From the NCBI GenBank assembly GCA_003194525.1, contig NBIV01000066.1, positions 62,001-126,000 on the forward strand: DNA of 64,000 nucleotides. The letters are read 5' to 3'. Position 1 is the stretch's first letter. Each line of letters begins with the position of its first letter. The notes under the pieces are model-generated. The model ran no database searches. It was not told where the DNA came from and was given only the letters and a program-made list of their open reading frames with translations. The position numbers were made by a program, and so were the translations under genes. Source of the stretch: Gracilariopsis chorda. Taxonomy: Eukaryota; Rhodophyta; Florideophyceae; Gracilariales; Gracilariaceae. Shown here one piece after another: positions 43,297 through 53,465 of the stretch.

Positions 43297-44163
43297 TTAG
43301 TGTTTTACCAGATACTGGGGTTGTTTGCCAAGGTTGGCAACCAATATCCGGAAAGGAACATCCGGGGAAATGGAGAAAATTCCATTAGCCAGCGCCAGCT
43401 GGGATTTCTCGTACGACGAGGCGAGGGGTTGTATAACCCGAAGACCGTGTTGACGGGAATTTACATGCACCCAGACTTGGGACTCAGCCGGTATAGAAAC
43501 CGAGGCAGCGACGCCGAGCTTGGTGGACTCGCGGGACGCGGGCGGTGGTTCCTGCGCAGCAGGGAGCGGAACTTGTTTCCGAGAGGACCGCTTTAGCGGG
43601 CGGCGAACAATGGGAACCGACGATCCGTCGTCCAGTTCTACACGCCTGAGGCGGGGCCTGATTGCATCGACAAATCTGTCGCAGTAATCACATCCCAGTC
43701 TGACTGGTGCTGCCAATGAACGGCAAACGATGAAGTCCAACTTCACCACAGAGGTACCAAGTCTCACGACGAGGTCCACTGTGCCCACCGTTTGTAACGA
43801 ATTTTTGTTCGCATCCGAAATGTCGGGGACCGCGTCAGAGCGGATACGCGACCGCAAAAGCGGGGGTAACAATGATTCCACAAAAAAGTGGGGGCCTGCA
43901 CCTGTATCCAGGACGGTGCGAAACCTCACCATAAACTGGGGATCAAGGCCAAGGTCGGCATAGACCTTATAATTGCGTTTGGCCAAGACCAAGACTCTAC
44001 CGGGAATCCGGGGATTTTTACTCCGTATCCACGGGCGACGCAACACAACGAGGTGCACAGAGTCCGCGTCAGCGGTGTCTTTCCTCGAGAGGACTTTCAC
44101 CGGGGAGCGAAGCGAGGACGCCTCGGGCGCCAACAGCCTCGTTCTTGAAGACGCCTCTCCCAA
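43297..44163 (-). CDS. G2 aspartic protease region of pol
   Basis: 288 codons. The retropepsin motif is VLDTGAGPHFF (about residue 86 onward), followed by VDLVVRLGTSVVKLDFIVC and VRLGCDYCDRF. The frame is -1 relative to gag and is already open upstream of its first start codon across the gag stop. A TAA at 43297 separates it from RT in the same frame. Confidence 0.8.
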   Translation of the reverse strand: MGEASSRTRLLAPEASSLRSPVKVLSRKDTADADSVHLVVLRRPWIRSKNPRIPGRVLVLAKRNYKVYADLGLDPQFMVRFRTVLDTGAGPHFFVESLLPPLLRSRIRSDAVPDISDANKNSLQTVGTVDLVVRLGTSVVKLDFIVCRSLAAPVRLGCDYCDRFVDAIRPRLRRVELDDGSSVPIVRRPLKRSSRKQVPLPAAQEPPPASRESTKLGVAASVSIPAESQVWVHVNSRQHGLRVIQPLASSYEKSQLALANGIFSISPDVPFRILVANLGKQPQYLVKH

Positions 44164-44180
44164 AGGGGAGACTCCCTCAG

Positions 44181-45660
44181 TTAGTTTTCCGCCTTCGGCG
44201 GTGGGTTGGTTTCCTCGACAACGAGTGCTTCATCCCGTTGACGGGGGTTTCTATCCGCATAAGCGGGGGTTGCAACGGATGGTTGCGTGATCTCCCGAAT
44301 CGGGGTGTATGAAGCTTGCCGCGCACGCGGGGTCTGTGGTAGGGCATGGGAAAAGTCCGTTTTAGCACGGAGGTAGGAAGCCGTCGGGACGGAGCGTTTC
44401 TCCTCTGGAGTGAGGGCCTCATAATTTGCCACCACCTTGGCCATATCCTTCAGTGAACAAATACAATGAGGGGAGGTATGGCCATGGGCATAGCACAGGT
44501 GGCAAATGAGAGCCAATACCGCAACACGCGGATTATTATTCCGAGTATCGGAGAAGCAAACCGCAGGGCGGGTGTCAGTCCATCCAGGCCGTTGATAACG
44601 GGATTGACCTTTTGAAAACGGGAGTCGTTGGGGTTGAACCCGACTATTACCACCGTACAAAACGGGGTCTTCCGTTCCCGTATCACGGGTCATCTCCGTC
44701 GTTGACGGTAAATCACTGGTGGGTATCGACAAACCATCCTCCTGCACTAAATGCACGGTATCAAATCCCTGTCCAGGGTTCCCATCCGCAGTGAGCGGGA
44801 GTGAGGAAGCTTCGCTTTCTAGCAACAATGCCTTGGCGGATTTAGACCGATTGTTCGGAGTTCTTGCACGAAGTGCATCCCCTTCCGCTCGGGCGTGTTG
44901 GACCAGCTCGAGATAGGTGATCCTCGGCTTTCCCTCCCGATAACGGGTAACTAAACTCCGGATTGCCGGGTCAAGACCATCGATGAACATGGTACTGCGC
45001 TCCCCAGCGGGGTATACGTTACCACATCTGTGGAAAGCCTTGTTAAGGCGAACCGAGTAATCGGTCTCGGTCTCTCCAGCGCGCTGGCGTGTATCTCGCA
45101 AAGCGAGGATAGCCTGCTGAATAGCGGTGTTGGTGGCGTAGGAGCGCAGAAGATACTGCACAGCCTCCGGCCAGCAAGTAACTCCTCCCTCGGAGGCGCG
45201 AGAAGATCCTCTGACAGAGGTGTATTGGTCCTCCGCCACTCCCCGTAAGAAATACGGTAAAGCCAAATAGGCTTGTCCCTCATTCATACCGAGGATATCG
45301 GCCTCCGCTACAAAGCGGGATAGGAAATCCAGTACTAGGACTGGGTCCTCTCCAGTAAAATACTGGTTGCGGAGCGAGAGCTGCATTCGCTTAATGCATT
45401 CTCGCACCTTTCCCGTACCACGGGGCGTGCGTCCAAGTGACGAGTCTTCGAGCCGGTAGTACCGGTATGATAAAAGCTTCCGGTAATCCGGGTTTGTCGG
45501 TTTCAATTCCCGCAGACCGGGGTGTCTTCTCCCCTTCTGGCGGGTTCGAACCACACCTTCAGTGGCCGATGACCGCTTCGAGCGGGAGGAGTAGCCTCGC
45601 TTCTCGTCCTCCGAGTCGGAGTCCGAGGAGCTCGAGCTAACCGAATGGTTTCGGGATGAG
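44181..45660 (-). CDS. G2 gag with CCHC zinc knuckle
   Basis: The frame is 457 codons from a GTG at 45554 and stays open upstream to about 45770, through a Ser/Arg/Asp-rich stretch (SSSSDSDSEDEKRGYSS). The capsid-like part has FTGEDPVLVLDFLSRF, QAYLALPYFLRGVAEDQY and TEDYSVRL-like helices. A zinc knuckle C-x2-C-x4-H-x4-C (CHLCYAHGHTSPHC) is followed by the spacer. Further upstream (45770-46347, minus) other frames hold a coiled coil (ELRILRSEVNSVLESL) that seems to be the original gag N-terminus, displaced by two or more shifts. The stop at 44181 overlaps the protease frame. Confidence 0.75.
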
Positions 45661-46200
45661 TCCGACGATGTCGAAGAATCGGAGTCCGAATATTTTCGGT
45701 GGTGTTTCCGTCGATGACGGCGTTTCTTCTTCCAGCAAGCTGGTCGTTGTGCGATGCCTCGTTTACCGGATCATCCGGGATGGTTTTTCCATGAGGAAGA
45801 ACTGCTCCAGCGTCTCCAGGCGGGCACCAATCCGATCAAATCGGGCTTCAACTCCTTCGATGAAGGTGGCGGGTTGTCCCAAACTCTCCAACACGGAGTT
45901 GACTTCAGACCGTAAAATACGGAGTTCCTCGGCGACCTCCTTTACGGGGTTGCCAGACCACCTCTTGGAGGGATTTTAGTTCCCCTACAAGGTTGTCATG
46001 GGCGGTCCACAGAGCGCGGACCTGGGATTCCAGGGAAATCCCGTGGGGGTGTTATCGCCCGTTCCACGGGGGCTTGAAGCCGCGACAGCGGAGCGGGCCG
46101 GGGTGCCTGGGGCACTGCAGCAACAGCCGGAGTCGATGCTGCATTCCCCTGCGGGGGTGATAACGAGGGCAAAAGGAGGTTCCGGGGTTCCCGGTCGGGG

Positions 46201-46451
46201 TATCATTCCGCGATGAAGCGGCGCCAGTACGGCTGGAACTTGTCCGTATAGGGATACGGGTACGAACCGAACTTCGGAAGTGTCCGCGTTGTCGCGGGAG
46301 CGACTACGCGTAACCACTGGCTCCGCGTCGGAGGGATTTCTCGACATGAGAAAATACCGTTACGACGGGAACGATCACGGAACTTCCGGTGAATAAAAAC
46401 AAACCTCGTAAGAGGGAAAACAAAAACCGATTCTAAGTCAGGAGACCACTT
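46201..46451 (-). other. G2 leader and candidate primer-binding site
   Basis: Between the gag region and the 5' LTR. On the minus strand the LTR end ...TTGCACCACA is followed by AAGTGGTCTCCTGAC. A TGG three nucleotides inside is where a tRNA primer 3' CCA could pair. The equivalent segment of copy C reads AAGTCGTCTCCCGAC. The tRNA cannot be named from this. Confidence 0.4.
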
Positions 46452-47267
46452 TGTGGTGCAATGCCCCAAAGGGAAAAAACACCGAAAGACGTCGGGATCT
46501 TCCTCTCACGAGGTGAACCCAGTTGGGTAGAGCCCTCCCAGAGGTGTCACGGCGAAGCCGGTTTGTAAGACCAGGGACACCTGTCGCGACTCGCGCAGGG
46601 AGGTGAAGGCGAAGAATCGGTATCCGCGTGAGCGGGGTGTGATCCTCAGTAGAGGTATGTTTCCACGTAAGTGGGGGTGTGTGAGCGGATGCGCACACGA
46701 GGGCCGCGGATAGCGGGAGGTGCTACCCTAAAAAGGGGAAAGAAGCGAAGAGAAGAAGGACGAAGTGGGTCGCGAGAGCGACGAGTAGATACGGCAATGC
46801 CGGTGGACAGGACTCCCTATACAGGGCGAAACACCAATATGATTGGAACAATTAGTACTCACAATGATGGGTCTCCTTTAGATGTGCAAGGGGGTTAGAC
46901 TTCCGTACACTACGGTGCTTCCCTCCAAGGAGGAGTTGAGAACACGCGGAGCGGTAAGCTCAGAGCCAATTCCCCAGGTTGGGGTCCCTTGTTGGGGAAG
47001 GTTTACTGGTGCGACGGCAGTGCGCCGTCGCACTAAGTACTAGCTTCCCAGAAATGGGTGTGAAAATAATAAATATTATTAACTAAAATACTCCACATTT
47101 CGTGGCAACATCCACTACTGTGGCCAACCGCCAATTGACCCAAAACCGTGTCCCACGTGTCCATATCCACCATTAGTGGGGCGTAGTTCATATACACACT
47201 ACACAACCGATAATATCGGGAAAGCGTTCAAGCACCAAGAATCCCTCCCTGAGGGCGTTGCACTTCA
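46452..47267 (-). repeat. G2 5' LTR (copy B)
   Basis: 816 bp, TGTGGTGCAATGCCCC to GGGCGTTGCACTTCA in plus orientation. It is near-identical to copies A and D over most of its length. By eye it holds about two dozen perfect micro-hairpins such as CCTC-TCAC-GAGG, CCGC-GTGA-GCGG, CCACTACTGTGG and CCTCCAAGGAGG. Confidence 0.9.
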
Positions 47268-47297
47268 TACAAGACGTTTATATACAAGCAGAATGTG

Positions 47298-47795
47298 ATG
47301 GTGGATGCGAGAGAAAAACAACTGAATGGAGCCACAGTCACCTCTAGAGTTCCAGCAGTTCGCAAGCGCCACTCAGACCAAGCCGTTTTCAACCAAATGA
47401 TGAACATAATAGAAGACAAAGAAGGTGTGTCAACGAAACTTCAGAACATTCAAACAATACTGAAGAAAGAGGAAACGGTTAACAGCATCTTAATGGAGAA
47501 GATAATGAGAAGAAGTAAAATCCAAAACAGCGACAACAGCGAGAAGCGTGAGCAATATCTGTATGATGCTGGAGCCCCAGCAGAGTGGGTAGCACACGAG
47601 GAACAATTACGTCGAAGAAAAGCCGCAGATCAGGAGGAAGCAAGAGCAGGCAAAGAGCCATTGGCGGAAAAGTGGGCGAAACGAAGGAGCGAGTTGCTGC
47701 GCGTGAAAGTAGCGGAAACATCTGCCGAAAAAATGGGTGCCCGAACGAGAAAAAACAAATACAAAAACTGGCAGACCGAGAGCAACGTCGTGTAA
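47298..47795 (+). CDS. unrecognised charged, coiled-coil-like ORF beside G2
   Basis: It starts at an ATG 31 nt after the 5' LTR of G2 and gives about 165 residues rich in Lys, Glu, Arg and Ala. Helical heptad-like stretches (MMNIIEDKEGVSTKLQNIQ and QLRRRKAADQEEARAGKE) are present, and there is no signal peptide. Overlapping open frames at 47585-48097 and 47737-48057 may be a frame-shifted continuation. It could be the end of a host gene cut by G2 or a piece of another element. No function is claimed. Confidence 0.35.
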   Translation: MVDAREKQLNGATVTSRVPAVRKRHSDQAVFNQMMNIIEDKEGVSTKLQNIQTILKKEETVNSILMEKIMRRSKIQNSDNSEKREQYLYDAGAPAEWVAHEEQLRRRKAADQEEARAGKEPLAEKWAKRRSELLRVKVAETSAEKMGARTRKNKYKNWQTESNVV

Positions 47796-48561
47796 AGTTC
47801 TGCAAAGAAAGAAAAATGCAATTCAAAGAGAGCATATTAAAAAGGTTCGTCGGTGCACACGTCAGTTTGGTCAGAAGTTGGCAAAGGGGATGCGTTCAAA
47901 CAGTATTAATTCGCATCAGCACAGCGGAAAGCCAAAGCACATACCTGTATCTTCGTTTCTGTATGCCGCCCAGCTTGTTTTTGAGGTTGTTGGAGACGCT
48001 GCAGACGTTGGGAGCGAGGGTTTTGCCGTGTTTCAAATTACCCCCGCCCCGCTTTGATGGAGGTTCTGGGTGCATGGGAGAGATATTGAGGTTCTAGCCG
48101 TCATCATGAAGCTTGTGCGACGTTCTTCACACCGTTGTAATGAGCTCTCTAAGCTGCATTATTTGTGAGCCGTTTGGAAATGAACGGCTCAATAGAAAGT
48201 AATTTGTCATTTAAATTACCGTTAGCTGTGCCAAATTTAGCCTCTGAGAAGGGTATGGATTAGAGGGTTGAAGGTTTCGCACTGCGGACTTCGCACGTAC
48301 ATTCTGGCATCTATGCCATGGACTATCAGGATAGCCGTATCCTTGGTAATATCATGCGGAGTTCCAACATACCCCAGATAAAATCAGTCCAGGGGCAGGC
48401 CGTAGATGCTACTGTATGGTAAATTCGCCACGCACATCGCTCCCCTGATCCGACGCCATGCAGAATTATGTTGAATCGGAGTCATGTATGAAGCGAAGAG
48501 AGCGTCTTTATTGGTTTCAAAGGTGGCAAGTTTGTTTGCGAATATAGGATTCAGGCGATGC

Positions 48562-49452
48562 TTAGTTGAATACTTCGCAATCCGTAACATTGGCGAGACC
48601 GTCGAAAGCCTGGATAACTTGACGCAAATACGGCATGCATGCGGTTTCTATTCCGGGGATGTTTCCTTCTGTAAAACCGAGTCTTGTCATAATGTGTGCG
48701 ACATATGGACGTCGCTGATATTCGGTGAGCAAGAACTGGTACGTTGTCTCGTAGCGCTCTACCAGCTTCTCTGGAGGAAGCTTGTCTCTACCGCTACCAT
48801 CGCCAAAATAGATCTTATCTGCATTACCCTTGGGAAGCGTTCGGGAGATCTCCACACCATATAACAGTTTTGGTACAAGACACGGTTCGTCGTATCTGCC
48901 TGGCTTAGAGGGAATTTGAGGTTCAGGAAGGCCTAGAACTCGATGCGTGTAAACTCTTTCCTGCTCTTTTCCCCCTTGTTCTTGATTTCTCCGAGATGCC
49001 ACTTTGTCTTGAGTTATCGCTGTAGGTTCGTCTTTAGCACTCCGCGGATCCCTTCTTATGGCAGCAAGAGAAATCAGAGGATGATCAGATATCGAATCGA
49101 TTCCAATGGCATTGTGAAACACACCCCTTGCCAAGACTTCATATCGTAATCTTTCGAACTGCCCCGTTTCTATGCCCCCATCGCCCAGTTTTGCGCGCAG
49201 TATTATACCTCCAGAGACAACCTTCACCCGATGTCGTCCCCACTGACTCGCTGGATCACTCTTATAGACAACAAACAGCCACGCCCATCCGTGCAAATCA
49301 GCACACCTCATGGCTTCAACAAGACAGCCGTTTGCACGCCATGGTTCACCTCCGCAAAGGATTGGTTGAAAGTTATAGAACGGACGTTCGTCCAGGAGCA
49401 TGGCCAACTCGAGGTCTTCTGTCTGGCCAAATTTTTGTAACATCAACAACAT
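48562..49452 (-). CDS. unrecognised protein, 296 residues
   Basis: Starts at ATG 49452. Features seen: GEPWRANGCLVEAMRCADLH, GWAWLFVVYKSDPASQWG, a charged linker with RNQEQGGKEQER, then PEKLVERYETTYQFLLTEYQ and GLANVTDCEVFN at the end. There is no signal peptide or membrane span. A second minus frame (48384-48590) overlaps the last codons and could be the true C-terminus if a short intron or shift is present near 48570. It lies head-to-head with the NSE2-like gene. I do not recognise the family. Confidence 0.5.
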   Translation of the reverse strand: MLLMLQKFGQTEDLELAMLLDERPFYNFQPILCGGEPWRANGCLVEAMRCADLHGWAWLFVVYKSDPASQWGRHRVKVVSGGIILRAKLGDGGIETGQFERLRYEVLARGVFHNAIGIDSISDHPLISLAAIRRDPRSAKDEPTAITQDKVASRRNQEQGGKEQERVYTHRVLGLPEPQIPSKPGRYDEPCLVPKLLYGVEISRTLPKGNADKIYFGDGSGRDKLPPEKLVERYETTYQFLLTEYQRRPYVAHIMTRLGFTEGNIPGIETACMPYLRQVIQAFDGLANVTDCEVFN

Positions 49453-50098
49453 TCTAAGCCTTTACGCCGTCGCCCAGATTGGGATTCAAGAGGTAGCTCT
49501 GCAATACTGTATCCGGAGTCTGTATGTTTCTACCAAATACCTGCGTTGAGTCTCTTCATATAAGTTACGTTCATATTCTTCACACGTCTATCTCAGCCGT
49601 TTAGTATCCCAAAGTTATGCATCAGTGAAGCACGCTGCAGCTAAGAAGTCTTGGGGTAAACCGTTCTCGTTCCAGGAATCGTGAAATGCCAGTCTGACGA
49701 TCGTATGAACTTCAACGGATCATGCACGGCCTTGCGTGAACGGCAACGCAGACCCGGAGTATCTACTACCGAACGTAACTTTACACGTCATGCCTTCACG
49801 CCTCAACGTTATCCTGTCATGCTGTTTGCGGGGAAGGCTGCCGAACTGTGATCTGGACGAAGATACGCCTGCAGGATACCAAATTTTGGTCTACCATTAT
49901 CAATACCCCTGTACCCTTCTGGGTAGCCTGTCACTCGCCATAGATACGTTTCCAGACGAAAATAATACCGAATTCGCGCCAAAACATCTGAAGGGCAACT
50001 CCGGTTTCCCATCAATTTGTACGAAGCTCGAGTATCGTAACGATGCCTTTCCACGACCGCGACGGGTCGGGGGGTCTGTACATCTGCTGGCTGCAACG

Positions 50099-50929
50099 AT
50101 GGACCAGAGTAAACTATTCAACAATTGCAGAAACCGATGGGCGAATGTGGAAGACTACTTTGGCTTTGCGAGTGCTGCTCTGATGCAAGCCGCAAAGAGT
50201 ATTGCTGCAAGTGAAGATAAGTCGAAAGAAGAGATAACTCAAAAGGTTTGTTATACTTACACTCCCCTATTAGCGCTTGACCATAACTCGCACTTCACCA
50301 CTGACGAAAATCGCCAAATGATGTTGCGGCATTAGCTCGAATTGCTAAAGCAATATGCCGACCGGATAGCAAAGCTTGATGTCATGTGTAAGAGCAGGGC
50401 ACGGGTTTCGAAGGAACTTTTCAACAAGTCAAAAGACGCACCCTTAGAACCTGGTCAGATCAAAGAGATTTACGAGCAAGGTTTAGAGAACACTCAACAA
50501 ACCGTAGACCAAACATCGACTTCAAATCATCCCGAACTGATAAACATCGAAAGGATATTACAAAAGGTCTCTGATGGCATGACTGATAATGATATTGAGG
50601 AAGACCTAACAACTCAACAAGCACCGACGCTTTGCCCAATTCTCAGGTGTGCGCTGGATAACCCCATGAAGAACACAGAATGCGGCCACATATACTCGCT
50701 AAAAGGTGTAATTCAGCTACTGATGCACGACAATGCACCGAAAGGTAGAGATGTTCCAGAAACAATTGCAGAAGTGCCTAACCACTTTTCGGCAAGATGC
50801 CCTCAGTTTGGATGTAACAAGCTTCTCAGACCATCCAGTCTCAAACGGGATTTTGCAACGGAGCTAACACAGCGGCAACAACAGGGCTCAGCCCAAGAAC
50901 CAGAGTCTGTGGAAATAGAAGACTTCTGA
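50099..50929 (+). CDS. NSE2: NSE2/MMS21-like SUMO E3 ligase of the SMC5/6 complex
   Basis: Two exons: 50099-50245 and 50336-50929, with a 90-nt GT-AG intron (50246-50335, phase 0) that contains CTGAC as a possible branch site. The spliced product is 246 residues, the usual size of NSE2. The N-terminal half is helical (NRWANVEDYFGFASAALMQ, then KQYADRIAKLD), as needed to bind the SMC5 coiled coil. The C-terminal half is an SP-RING: CPILRC, then KNTECGHIYS, then ARCPQFGCNKLL, with the Cys, Cys-x-His and Cys-x4-Cys zinc ligands and the CPQxGC signature of NSE2. It transfers SUMO in DNA repair in the nucleus. The start is set by the ATG at 50099 in phase with exon 2. Upstream in-frame codons have no ATG-led support. 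Confidence 0.7.
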
Positions 50930-51036
50930 AACTTGCGGAACGGATTTCTTAACCAGTGCGAATAAGAGCTGCAACCGGAGGCGATTCTGACAGAGGCAAT
51001 GCGCAAACGAAAAGAACAGAAGATAATCCTTCTTTG

Positions 51037-51635
51037 CTACGGTTTCGTCAGTCCGATGCGATCAGTCCAGGTAACCTGTGGCTGTTGACGATCTTTGCGT
51101 CTTGAACGAGAAGGGGGTGGTGGTGGGATTTCGTTAGCACCACTACCAGGATTGTCCGGATCTGGGAGAGGGGCGTGGGGTTCTTGACCGGATGTGTCAT
51201 AATCACTCGGTAATCTTGTCTTCCAGTCATTGATGACAGTGCGTAGATCATCTGCCAAACGTGAGTTCGGTACGGATAAAATTCGCTCGACATACAAGGG
51301 GCCGGCGGAAACGCCGCCTAAGTAGGCACCTATCAATGAGAAGATAGACACACTTCCAAAACGGATGTAACCAGGTAATGGAGGCTTCCTCCTTCGAGCT
51401 AAATCGGCAATAATTAGGCAAGTGCAGGCTATGTTAGAGTTCGAAAGTCTGATTCCGGATAATCAGTATGTGACTACATACCGCTCGACATTAGGGCTGC
51501 TGTACTCAGTACAATACCCACTCCAACAGCTGCCCGCGTTGAAGCTATGCCTACAACATCAGAGAGGGCTTCTTTCTCCGCTTCTGTTAGATCGTCCCAT
51601 TTGTAACCCCTTAGAAAAGCATTCCGGGGCGCCAT
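51037..51635 (-). CDS. small membrane protein resembling OCIA-domain proteins
   Basis: Two exons on the minus strand: 51635-51482 and 51428-51037, with a 53-nt intron (51481-51429) having GTATGT at its start and CTAAC shortly before CATAG. The product is 181 residues. It has two short hydrophobic segments (AAVGVGIVLSTAALMSSAC and VSIFSLIGAYLGGVSAG), then LYVERILSVPNSRLADDLR, and a Pro-rich basic tail (PPPPPSRSRRKDR). The order G-Y-I-R-F-G, GAYLGG, and NSRLADDLR recalls the OCIA domain (GxxPK, GYFxGK, NSPLxxxLR) of mitochondrial/endosomal OCIAD proteins. This is a resemblance only. It ends 107 bp from the end of the convergent NSE2-like gene. Confidence 0.5.
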
Positions 51636-51639
51636 GAGA

Positions 51640-53460
51640 CACGCAGTTGTGTTTACTCTCGCGGTTAAGGGATACCGCTACCAGTGCCAGGAATATCCTT
51701 TTCTGTTTCTATCCCGCACACCTTAGCGCTGCTTTAGTCTTTCTTCTGAGGAATTAGGGTACCGATATCCCCACTCGTTGAAATAAAGCCTAAAGAAAAT
51801 CCACACGTGTAGGAATCTGGCTGGACGTCTAAACGCGCAAAACCTCGTCGTTGTACCAGACCAGTAGGACTGCAATGTTAAAGGGTTTAGCGGGCGGAAG
51901 GGCTAAAGTTGCGACAAGAACTGGGCTAGAGAAAACTGGATGTCTAGGCTACGTTAGTGGAAAACATCTTATCACACAGAGCCAAGACAAACTGCATCCA
52001 GACTCCGGGTTTCACTTGAGAAAATGCTCTTGCGAGGACCATCACACCAATTTGGCTCTTATCAAAGTACACGCAAACCATGCAAGGCTTCTGAGACTTT
52101 CAATTTCATCCGCCTTCCAGTGAATACTTTCTCAAATCTACATTTGATTCACAATACCTAACTTAATTGATCAAAACAACATCATCATTATCATTTTCTA
52201 TGCAACACAATAGCAAAATATGTTACTGCCCAGAGCGCTGTTGCACCAGTTTCTAGGTGCTTTGTCTCATTTTTTGACAATTCGCAGTTTCTAGTGTCTA
52301 TCGGACCGCTGACCTCATATGAGGTCAAAACAATCAACTCAACGTTTAATTTTAGTTATTTTGATCGGAGTTTTTCGCTTTTCGTAGTCCGTACAAGTTA
52401 TGCAACCTGTTTTTGTATACCAAAACTTCTAAGCCTATGTTGTTTATGCTCGGTGAGAAGCAGAAATATAAGACAACCAGATGGTTTCATAGAGATGTCC
52501 TTGAAAAATAGTTCGAGTTTAAAACGGAGCTTTAAAAAAAACCCTTTCTTGATACCAAAAACGTACTTTTGATTCAAAACACCGTTTCTGACGCGTGTAT
52601 GAAAGTTTCAAAACCTTCAAAAAATAATCATTTGGCAACATTACATCCGGGCGGATAGACACTACATACATTTTGTGAGCGTCATGTTGCACGATTATAC
52701 GACACCGAGCGACAACAGCCCTTTTTGTACCGTTCTTCGCTGGAGAGTGGATTGAAAATAGATTTGTATCTCGAGAGTATCAACACATGCGTGTAATGCA
52801 AATAAATGGTAGACCGAAAATATTAATAGCAATATGAGCAATGCAGTGACAGGTGCAAGAAATGCAAAGCCCCAACTAGAGCAAAGCAGAAATAGATGAT
52901 CTGGAACCGTATATAATAATGCGTCCCACTAGTTGCGGTAAAATACCACGGTAACCGATGCGCAAACAAAACCTTAGGCTTAGCGAAATATAGATAGGAA
53001 TTTATTCACCCAGCGCGCAAGGCCACGATCTTTGGTGTAGTGCATGGTTTAGGCCAAACCTGGTAACGTGCCCAAAACCACTTCAGGTCCGGCGGATGCT
53101 ACGTAATTATGATACATATGCCGGCTGGTCTCGTAAGAAACCGAAGCAGTGGATTCTTCGACAATTTCGCAGGACAACGAGCTGCACATTTATGGAGACG
53201 ATGTGGAATACAGTAGTGTTGGAGGCAAGGAGAAGTAGACAGCTTTAAGAGAAGGTGCAGGTCGCCAAAACAAAAAGCAGTAGTTTGGTCCGGGTTGACT
53301 TGGAGGCTGCCGACCCCGGGCTTTTATAGACAATTATGCTAGGCGCACAATCTTTAGTTCTTCATACATTTTCTAAGTAAGAACTCATGACAACCCGTTA
53401 AGAGGCACATCCTTGCCATGTAAAGGAAGCCTGGCAAAGTTATAGTCCATGTTTGGGTGT
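51640..53460. other. intergenic region, no supported gene
   Basis: About 1.8 kb, AT-rich between 52100 and 53000. Short frames (51851-52123, 52294-52572) have no domain or gene signal. I see no repeat shared with the rest of the window. Confidence 0.5.
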
Positions 53461-53465
53461 CTTCT

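Larger units (their letters stand above)
35858..47267 (-). mobile_element. Ty3/Gypsy chromodomain retrotransposon G2
   Basis: 11.4 kb with LTRs at both ends (828 and 816 bp), polypurine tract, gag, protease, RT/RNase H, integrase and chromodomain on the minus strand, plus a plus-strand gene near the 3' LTR. Left flank is Helentron H4 (GAACATGT). Right flank (TACAA) is unrelated to H4 and there is no 5-bp duplication, so the ends may come from recombination between two copies. Protease-to-integrase keeps one frame but with four stop codons and one homopolymer shift. The whole element carries a remarkable density of micro-hairpins. Confidence 0.9.

Noticed and set aside
47737-48057. Faint histone H2A-like string (FLYAAQLVFEVVGDAAD)
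   Set aside because: Histones are far better conserved; the acidic patch and N-terminal tail are absent.
49736-50098. In-frame extension upstream of the NSE2-like start
   Set aside because: It begins only at GTG, has no ATG-led support, and would make the protein far longer than NSE2.
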